The notes under the pieces are model-generated. The model did no database searches. It had not been told where the DNA came from and saw only the letters and a program-made list of their open reading frames with translations. A program made the translations under genes and the position numbers. Below are positions 5,055 to 10,181 of a stretch of 10,181 bases of DNA, piece by piece; position 1 is the first letter of the stretch; the number at the start of each line of letters is the position of its first letter. The stretch is from an uncultured Eubacteriales bacterium (GTDB taxonomy: Bacteria > Bacillota > Clostridia > Oscillospirales > Oscillospiraceae), in contig CABSFY010000085.1 of the NCBI GenBank assembly GCA_902477055.1, forward strand, positions 1 to 10,181, written 5' to 3'.

Positions 5055-7001
5055 TTACGACCTCTTAAATTGCCGTTCGAGCTGTCCGGCGGTCATGACG
5101 ATGCAGATCGGGCGGCCGTGGGGGCAGTATTTCAGGTCCCCGCGGCTGAGGACCTGCCGGACCAGCGCCGCGCGTTCCTTTTCGTCCGTATGCCAGCCGC
5201 CCTTGATCGCAGCCTTGCAGGCGATGGTGTGCAGCATCCGGTCGCGCAGCGCAGTTGGGTCGGAGCGCTTGCCCGCCAGCAGGTCGCCGGCCAGCGCGGT
5301 CAGCGTCGCGGCGGCATCGGCGGGGGCCAGCTCGGCGGGAAGCTGGGAGATTGCCAGCGTCCCGTCGCCGTAGTCGGAAACGGCGTAGCCGCAGTGGGTT
5401 AAAAGCGCCTCGTTTTCCAGTAAAATTGCAGCTTCTTCGCGTTCTGGTTTACATAATATCGGTTCCAGCAGGAGTTGCGACAAAATCGGCTCCTGCGAGG
5501 CGCGGAGCTTTTCAAACAGGACGCGCTCGTGGGCGGCGTGCTTGTCGATGAGCAGCACCTCACGACCCTGCTCGACGATGATGTACGTGTTCAGCACCTC
5601 GCCGACGATGCGGTAGTCCGGTGCGTCGCCGACGGGGAGGGCCGGCTCCGGTTCGGGCGTTTTTTCCGGCACCGGGTAAGGCGCGGACGCGGCAGGTTTG
5701 CTCGATTCCGGCTCCATATGCCGTGTTACAGGCTGCGGTGGGAGCGGGGCGGGGCGTTCGGATTTTGGAGAGGCGGGCGGGTTTTTCTTCTCGGCCTGCG
5801 CCTCGAGCGAGCGCAGAACGGCCTCCGACGGCTGCACGCGCGGGGCCTCGGCCATCGTTTTCGCGACGGCGCGGTACTCCTCGGCGCTCATTGTACGGAA
5901 AAACGGCTGCGCCGCCTGCTGCACCGGGCGCGGCGAGGCGGTTTTCAGTTCCGCAGCAGTCGATTTCGCCGGCTCGTCCTTCTGCCCCGGCAGAGTCATC
6001 TGCACCCGGCCGTCAGCGCGGTCGAGCGCCCCCTGCACGCCGTAGCGCAGGCACTCGAACACGTCGCGCTCGTTGAGGAATTTGACCTCGACCTTCGCCG
6101 GGTGGACGTTCACGTCCACCAGATGCTCCGGCATTGTCAGGCACAGCACGCAATAGGGGAAGCGGCCGACCATCAGCCGGTTGCGATAGGCCTCCTCCAG
6201 CGCGGCGGTCATGGTTTTCGAGCGGATATGCCGCCCGTTGACAAAGAAAAGCTGGTTGCTGCGCGTACCGCGCGTCGCGTTCGGTCGTGATACGTAGCCC
6301 GTCAATTCATAGCGGTCCCAATGGCTGCTGACCGGGGTCAGCTCCTTGGTCGCCTGCCGGCCGAGGACGGCGCTGATCGCGCTGAGCAGATCGCCGTCGC
6401 CGGGCGTGGAGAGCTGCTCCTCGCCGTCGCGCAGCAGGCGGACGGACACCTCCGGATGCGCCAGCGCCAGCCGCTGCACCGCAGACAGGAGGGCCGAGGC
6501 CTCCACCGTGTCGCGCTTCATGAATTTCAGCCGCGCAGGCGTGTTAAAGAACAGATCGCGAACGATGATCGTCGTGCCGTCCGGGCAGCCCGCCTCGCCG
6601 CGCTCGGTGATCGTTCCGGCTTCGAGATGCAGGCTTGTTCCGAAGGGCGCATCGGCGGTTTTCGTTAGGAGGTCGATGCGTGACACGGCACTGATGGCCG
6701 CCAGCGCCTCACCGCGAAACCCGAGGGTGTAAATCGCTTCCAAATCCTCCGGGCGGCGGAGCTTGCTCGTCGCGTGGCGCAAAAACGCCGTTTCCGCGTC
6801 CTGCGGCTCCATGCCGCAGCCGTCGTCGGTGACGCGCAAAAATGTCATACCGCCGTTTTGAATTTCGACCGTGATGTGCTTTGCGCCCGCGTCAATCGCA
6901 TTTTCCACCAGCTCCTTCGCGGCGCTGGCGGGCCGCTCCACGACCTCGCCCGCTGCGATCATATCCGCAAGCTGCGGCGAAAGACACTGAATTTTCGGCA
7001 T
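5055..7001 (-). CDS. mutL: DNA mismatch repair protein MutL (endonuclease type)
   Basis: MutL couples mismatch recognition by MutS to strand incision. The 648-residue protein starts with a GHKL ATPase: ELVENAIDAG with catalytic E30 and N34, TDDGCGM, and LGFRGEALAAI. A Pro/Ala-rich linker covers roughly residues 340-450. The C-terminal half carries the endonuclease motifs DKHAAHERVLFE (about 485-496, the DQHA-x2-E-x4-E site with K for Q), ACKAAIKGG and CPHGRPI, so it should nick DNA itself and needs no MutH. SQLLLEPI may be the sliding-clamp contact. I chose ATG at 7001, which has GAGG eight bases upstream and gives the classic MPKI start. A GTG at 7010 is in frame but lies inside that ribosome binding site. 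miaA follows directly. Confidence 0.97.
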   Translation of the reverse strand: MPKIQCLSPQLADMIAAGEVVERPASAAKELVENAIDAGAKHITVEIQNGGMTFLRVTDDGCGMEPQDAETAFLRHATSKLRRPEDLEAIYTLGFRGEALAAISAVSRIDLLTKTADAPFGTSLHLEAGTITERGEAGCPDGTTIIVRDLFFNTPARLKFMKRDTVEASALLSAVQRLALAHPEVSVRLLRDGEEQLSTPGDGDLLSAISAVLGRQATKELTPVSSHWDRYELTGYVSRPNATRGTRSNQLFFVNGRHIRSKTMTAALEEAYRNRLMVGRFPYCVLCLTMPEHLVDVNVHPAKVEVKFLNERDVFECLRYGVQGALDRADGRVQMTLPGQKDEPAKSTAAELKTASPRPVQQAAQPFFRTMSAEEYRAVAKTMAEAPRVQPSEAVLRSLEAQAEKKNPPASPKSERPAPLPPQPVTRHMEPESSKPAASAPYPVPEKTPEPEPALPVGDAPDYRIVGEVLNTYIIVEQGREVLLIDKHAAHERVLFEKLRASQEPILSQLLLEPILCKPEREEAAILLENEALLTHCGYAVSDYGDGTLAISQLPAELAPADAAATLTALAGDLLAGKRSDPTALRDRMLHTIACKAAIKGGWHTDEKERAALVRQVLSRGDLKYCPHGRPICIVMTAGQLERQFKRS

Positions 7002-7055
7002 TTTCTCCACCTCGATTGGTTTACATAATTATTTTTCTGGGGGTTTTGTTTTCCT

Positions 7056-7120
7056 GCGCCGCAGCGCCTCGGCTTCCGCTCCACGCTGCCATACGCTTGC
7101 GAAGCTGCCTTGCCAGCGGC
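7056..7120 (+). repeat. Decayed copy of the S repeat module between mutS and mutL
   Basis: GCCGCAGCGCCTCGGCTTCC (7058-7077) matches 2425-2444 at 19 of 20 bases. Past that point the hairpins are degenerate, with only GCTTGCGAAGC still palindromic. It lies in the 150-base gap between mutS and mutL, where I see no gene, no clear promoter and no intrinsic terminator. Confidence 0.6.
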
Positions 7121-7151
7121 GCGAGTATCGTTTTATAGTGCGCACCATGGC

Positions 7152-9743
7152 TCAGATCATCTTTTTCAGCTCGAACAGGGCGTTCATGGCTTCGATGGGG
7201 GTCATGGTTTCGACGTTGAGGGCTTCGAGTTTTTTCCGCAGGGCATCGTTTTCCATTGACAGGATGGACACCTGGTCATCGGCTGCGACGGTGACGGTGC
7301 GGACGGGGGCGCCGTTTTCGAGATCGCGCAGCAGCTCGCGGGCGCGGCGGATGACGCGGTCGGGCAGGCCTGCCAGCTTTGCGACCTCCACGCCATAGGA
7401 ATCGTCCGCCGCACCGGGGACAATCTTGCGCAGGAACACGATATCCGTGCCGCGCTTTTTGACAGCAATGTTATAGTTCCGTACGCCCGGCAGCTCCCGC
7501 TCGATGTCGGTCAGCTCGTGGTAATGCGTGGCAAAGAGGGTTTTCGCGCCGAGGCGCTTCTTGTCCGCCGCGTATTCCAGCACCGCCCGCGCGATGGCCA
7601 TGCCGTCGAACGTGGACGTGCCGCGGCCGATCTCGTCGAGGATCAGAAGGCTGCGTTCTGTCGCGTGCGTTAGTATTTCTGCGACTTCTGACATTTCCAC
7701 CATAAAGGTCGATTTTCCCATGGAGAGATCGTCCGATGCGCCGATGCGGGTGAAAATGCGGTCCACAATGCCGATGCGCGCCGAGCGTGCAGGGACAAAG
7801 CAGCCGATTTGGGCCATCAGGACGATGAGCGCAACTTGGCGCATATAAGTCGATTTACCTGCCATATTTGGGCCGGTGATGATGGCGCAGCGGTTGGCCT
7901 CGCCGTCGAGATGCGTATCATTCGGGACAAACAGAGCGTTTTTCAGCACCTGCTCGACCACGGGGTGGCGACCGTCGCGGATGTCCAGCTCGCCGGAAAG
8001 ATCGACCTCTGGCTTGCAGTAATGATTTTTAACAGCCAATTCCGCAAAGCACGTCAGCACGTCCGTACACGCGACAGCCTGCGCCGTCCGCTGGATGCGC
8101 TCGGCCTGCGCGGCAAATTGAGTGCGCACGGTAGAAAACAGCTCGTACTCCAGCGCGGTGATGCGGTCACGGGCGGTCAGGATGGTGCTTTCCAGCTCCT
8201 TTAGCTCGGGCGTGATGTAGCGTTCGCCGTTTGTAAGTGTCTGCTTACGAATATAAGTGTCCGGAACAAGATCGACCTGTCCCTTTGCAACCTCGATATA
8301 GTAACCAAATACGCGATTGTAGCCCACGCGCAGGTTTTTAATGCCGGTTTTTTCCTTTTCCTCAGCCTCGATGCGGGCCAGCGTCCCCTTGCCGCCGGAA
8401 ACGATGTCGCGCAGGCGGTCCAGCTCCTCACTGTAGCCCGCGCGGATCATGCCGCCCTCGCGGACGGTAAACGGCGGCTCGTCCACAATCGCGGCGGCGG
8501 CCAGCGCCGTCAGGTCGGCCAGCTCGTCCAGCTCATCGTACAGGACGGTCAAAAGCGGCGATTTGAACTGTGACAGTGCGGTTTTGAGCGCAGGAAGCGG
8601 TGCGCAGCCGTTGCCGAGAGCCAAAATATCGCGGGCGTTGGCCGCGCCGGTGACGATGCGAGCCGTCGCGCGCTCCAAATCGGTCACGCTGGCCAGAAGC
8701 TCCCGCAGCTCGCCGCGCGGAAGGGTCGCGCCGACCAGCTCCTCAACGGCATTCAGCCGCTGCGCGATGCGGTTCGGGCTGAGCAGCGGCTTTTCCAGCC
8801 AGCTTCGCAGCATCCGGCTGCCCATTGCGGTCTTGGTCTTATCCAGCACCCAGAGGAGGCTGCCGCGCTTTTCGCCGCTCCGTAACGTTTCGGTCAATTC
8901 CAAGTTGCGGCGTGCAGTCAAGTCCAGCTCCAAAAAGCGGCCGCTGACGTAAAATTCCAGCGTCCGGACGTGCGTGAGGCTGACCCTTTGCAGCTCGCGG
9001 AGCGTCCGCAGCAGAGCGCCCGCACTGCGCCAGAGGACGGATTTTTCGCCGAGGCCAAGGCCGGCAACGGATTCTCTGAACTGTTTTTCCGTCGTTTCAC
9101 GGGTTGTCGTTTCATCAAATAAAACGTCAGAGCCTGCATCGGCACAGCAGCTTAAGCGATTTTGTAACGCGTCGTTCAGCTCGGCGCTTTGCAATGCCTC
9201 GCCGCCGCGCAGAACCTCCGCCGGGGCGAAGCGGCCCAGCTCGGAAATCACGCGGTCGATCGCCTGCGGGCCGTCGCAATAAGTCGCATAAAAAGCACCC
9301 GTCGAAATGTCGCAGAAGCTCACGCCGTAGCTGCCGCCCTCGCCGAACACGCAGGCAAAATAGTTGTTGCGGCTCTCGTCGAGCATGGAGCTTTCCAGCA
9401 CGGTGCCGGGGGTGACGATGCGGGTGATGTCGCGCTTGACAAGGCCCTTGGCCAGCGCCGGATCCTCCAGCTGTTCACAAATTGCAACCTTATAGCCCTT
9501 CGCAACAAGGCGGGCGATGTAGCTCTCGGCCGAGTGGTACGGCACGCCGCACATCGGCGTCTGGTCGGCCTTGTCCTTGCCGCGGTCGCGGGTGGTAAGG
9601 GTCAGATCCAGCTCCTTCGAGGCCAGGCGCGCGTCGTCGGAGAACATCTCATAGAAGTCGCCGAGGCGGAAAAAGAGAATGCAGTCCTGATGCTGCTCCT
9701 TGATTTCCAGATATTGCCGCATCATGGGGGTCAGCTCGGCCAT
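7152..9743 (-). CDS. mutS: DNA mismatch repair protein MutS
   Basis: MutS binds mismatches and small loops and, as an ATP-driven clamp, recruits MutL. The 863-residue product has the full domain set. Mismatch-binding domain I opens with LTPMMRQYLEIKEQ and FFRLGDFYEMF, containing the F30-x-E32 mismatch wedge. Connector, core and clamp domains follow, and then the ABC-type ATPase with Walker A GPNMAGKST (about 624-632), the Walker B region LLILDEIGRGTSTFDG (about 697-712) and FATHYHEL. The C-terminus ends TPIEAMNALFELKKMI, the usual dimerisation helix, with QVSIL before it as a possible clamp-binding peptide. I chose the ATG at 9743 because GGAGG lies nine bases upstream and MAELTPMM matches the family start. 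The frame is open to 9797, but that extension runs up to the edge of a repeat and lacks family features. Confidence 0.97.
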   Translation of the reverse strand: MAELTPMMRQYLEIKEQHQDCILFFRLGDFYEMFSDDARLASKELDLTLTTRDRGKDKADQTPMCGVPYHSAESYIARLVAKGYKVAICEQLEDPALAKGLVKRDITRIVTPGTVLESSMLDESRNNYFACVFGEGGSYGVSFCDISTGAFYATYCDGPQAIDRVISELGRFAPAEVLRGGEALQSAELNDALQNRLSCCADAGSDVLFDETTTRETTEKQFRESVAGLGLGEKSVLWRSAGALLRTLRELQRVSLTHVRTLEFYVSGRFLELDLTARRNLELTETLRSGEKRGSLLWVLDKTKTAMGSRMLRSWLEKPLLSPNRIAQRLNAVEELVGATLPRGELRELLASVTDLERATARIVTGAANARDILALGNGCAPLPALKTALSQFKSPLLTVLYDELDELADLTALAAAAIVDEPPFTVREGGMIRAGYSEELDRLRDIVSGGKGTLARIEAEEKEKTGIKNLRVGYNRVFGYYIEVAKGQVDLVPDTYIRKQTLTNGERYITPELKELESTILTARDRITALEYELFSTVRTQFAAQAERIQRTAQAVACTDVLTCFAELAVKNHYCKPEVDLSGELDIRDGRHPVVEQVLKNALFVPNDTHLDGEANRCAIITGPNMAGKSTYMRQVALIVLMAQIGCFVPARSARIGIVDRIFTRIGASDDLSMGKSTFMVEMSEVAEILTHATERSLLILDEIGRGTSTFDGMAIARAVLEYAADKKRLGAKTLFATHYHELTDIERELPGVRNYNIAVKKRGTDIVFLRKIVPGAADDSYGVEVAKLAGLPDRVIRRARELLRDLENGAPVRTVTVAADDQVSILSMENDALRKKLEALNVETMTPIEAMNALFELKKMI

Positions 9744-9796
9744 GGGTGATGTCCTCCGATCGTATGATTTCTTTCTTTGGGGCAGTTCGTTCAACA

Positions 9797-9983
9797 CGTA
9801 GGGCGGGCTGCCCTCAGCCCGCCGCGCGCAGGCAGTGTCGAGTTAGTGAATAATGAATGGTGAATATTGAATAGTGAATAATATTGATAGGTGTGCCTGA
9901 CGGCACGGTTTAAAATCCGCTGCGGCGGGACGGGGGACTCCCTCAGTCAGCCTTCGGCTGACAGCTCCCTCAGAGAGGGAGCC
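9797..9983 (-). repeat. Composite interspersed repeat, copy C (inverted)
   Basis: Read on the minus strand the modules are S (GGCTCCCTC and GAGGGAGC hairpin, then TCAGCC/GGCTGA with GAA loop), R (CCGCCGCAGCGGATTT, GTGCC/GGCAC hairpin, ACACCTAT), degenerate ATTCACT heptamers, and one P unit with arms GGCGGGCTG and CAGCCCGCC ending CTACG. The order is that of 2684-2904 on the opposite strand. It occupies most of the 306-base gap between miaB and mutS, which holds no gene. Confidence 0.88.
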
Positions 9984-10001
9984 GAGGCGCTGCGGCAGGG
10001 A

Positions 10002-10029
10002 CGGCGGGGTGAGGGCACCCCGCCCTACG
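10002..10029 (+). repeat. GTAG-type palindromic module P, partner of the copy at 9797-9824
   Basis: Arms GGCGGGGTG and CACCCCGCC with an AGGG loop end in CCTACG. It is inverted relative to the module at 9797-9824, so the two GTAG feet face outwards and bound a 233-bp segment. Stem position 7 is G-C here and C-G in the partner. Confidence 0.85.
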
Positions 10030-10049
10030 CAAAATTGAGCGACTTTACG

Positions 10050-10181
10050 TCAAATCAGCTCGCCGGTGAGGCTCCACGTCGTGCAGCCGGTGATGCGGAC
10101 GTCGCGGAACTGCCCGATCAGCGCCTCGTCGCCGGGCAGGCGGACGAGGCGGCCGCCGTCGGTGCGGGCGGTCAGCAGGTC
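10050..10181 (-). CDS. miaB: tRNA-2-methylthio-N6-dimethylallyladenosine synthase MiaB, C-terminal end
   Basis: Only the last 43 residues and the stop codon are in the window; the rest is beyond the right edge. They read as the end of a TRAM RNA-binding domain: LLTARTDGGRLVRLPGDEAL, then IGQFRDVRITGCTTWSLTGEL. The GR-x-x-x-x-RLV, IGxFxxVxIT and TxSLxGEL pattern is that of MiaB, a radical SAM enzyme adding the methylthio group at C2 of i6A37. Other methylthiotransferases of the MiaB/MtaB/RimO family share the TRAM domain, but the position directly before mutS, in a cluster containing miaA, favours MiaB. Confidence 0.88.
   Translation of the reverse strand, partial: DLLTARTDGGRLVRLPGDEALIGQFRDVRITGCTTWSLTGELI

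Noticed and set aside
5475..6290. 271-codon plus-strand frame opposite mutL
   Set aside because: It is an Arg/Leu-rich shadow of the MutL frame with no domain pattern or ribosome binding site.
7002..7010. GTG start for mutL three codons upstream
   Set aside because: It would overlap the ribosome binding site that serves the ATG at 7001.
9189..9749. 186-codon plus-strand frame opposite the mutS start
   Set aside because: Antisense shadow of the MutS N-terminal domain.
9744..9797. Upstream extension of mutS by 18 codons
   Set aside because: The ATG at 9743 has GGAGG at good spacing and the family's MxxLTPMM start. The extension abuts the repeat edge.

Overview
The window suggests a GC-rich member of the Clostridia (Firmicutes), most likely of the Oscillospiraceae/Ruminococcaceae type. 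The reasons are the miaB-mutS-mutL-miaA-hfq order, the DivIVA and SepF division proteins, a tRNA-Ile T-box leader, a MutL carrying its own endonuclease motifs (no MutH needed), and intergenic DNA packed with GC-rich palindromic repeats. The species assignment is inference. Every gene lies on the minus strand, so transcription runs from high to low coordinates.

In transcription order: the 3' end of miaB (tRNA ms2i6A methylthiotransferase, cut by the right edge); a 306-bp gap that is mostly repeat DNA; mutS; a 150-bp gap holding a decayed repeat; mutL, with miaA one base after its stop; a 78-bp gap with a candidate promoter and a small leader hairpin; hfq; a HlyD-like membrane adaptor whose ATG overlaps the hfq stop codon; a 646-bp repeat island; yggS (PLP homeostasis protein); sepF; divIVA; and a T-box leader with an AUC (isoleucine) specifier and an intrinsic terminator. 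That leader should control ileS just beyond the left edge.

Two conserved clusters are joined here. One is tRNA modification, mismatch repair and Hfq: MiaA makes the i6A37 that MiaB methylthiolates, and MutS and MutL work as partners. The other is the tail of the division cluster (yggS, sepF, divIVA, then ileS), which in Bacillus also holds ylmG and ylmH between sepF and divIVA; neither is present here.

The least ordinary content is the repeat DNA. A hairpin module with a GTAG foot occurs six or seven times. Its stem arms vary but stay perfectly complementary, and two copies bound a 233-bp element as inverted ends. This resembles the REP/REPIN elements moved by RAYT transposases in Proteobacteria. 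It is combined with three other modules into a mosaic repeat present in at least three places, including between the T-box terminator and the expected ileS start.
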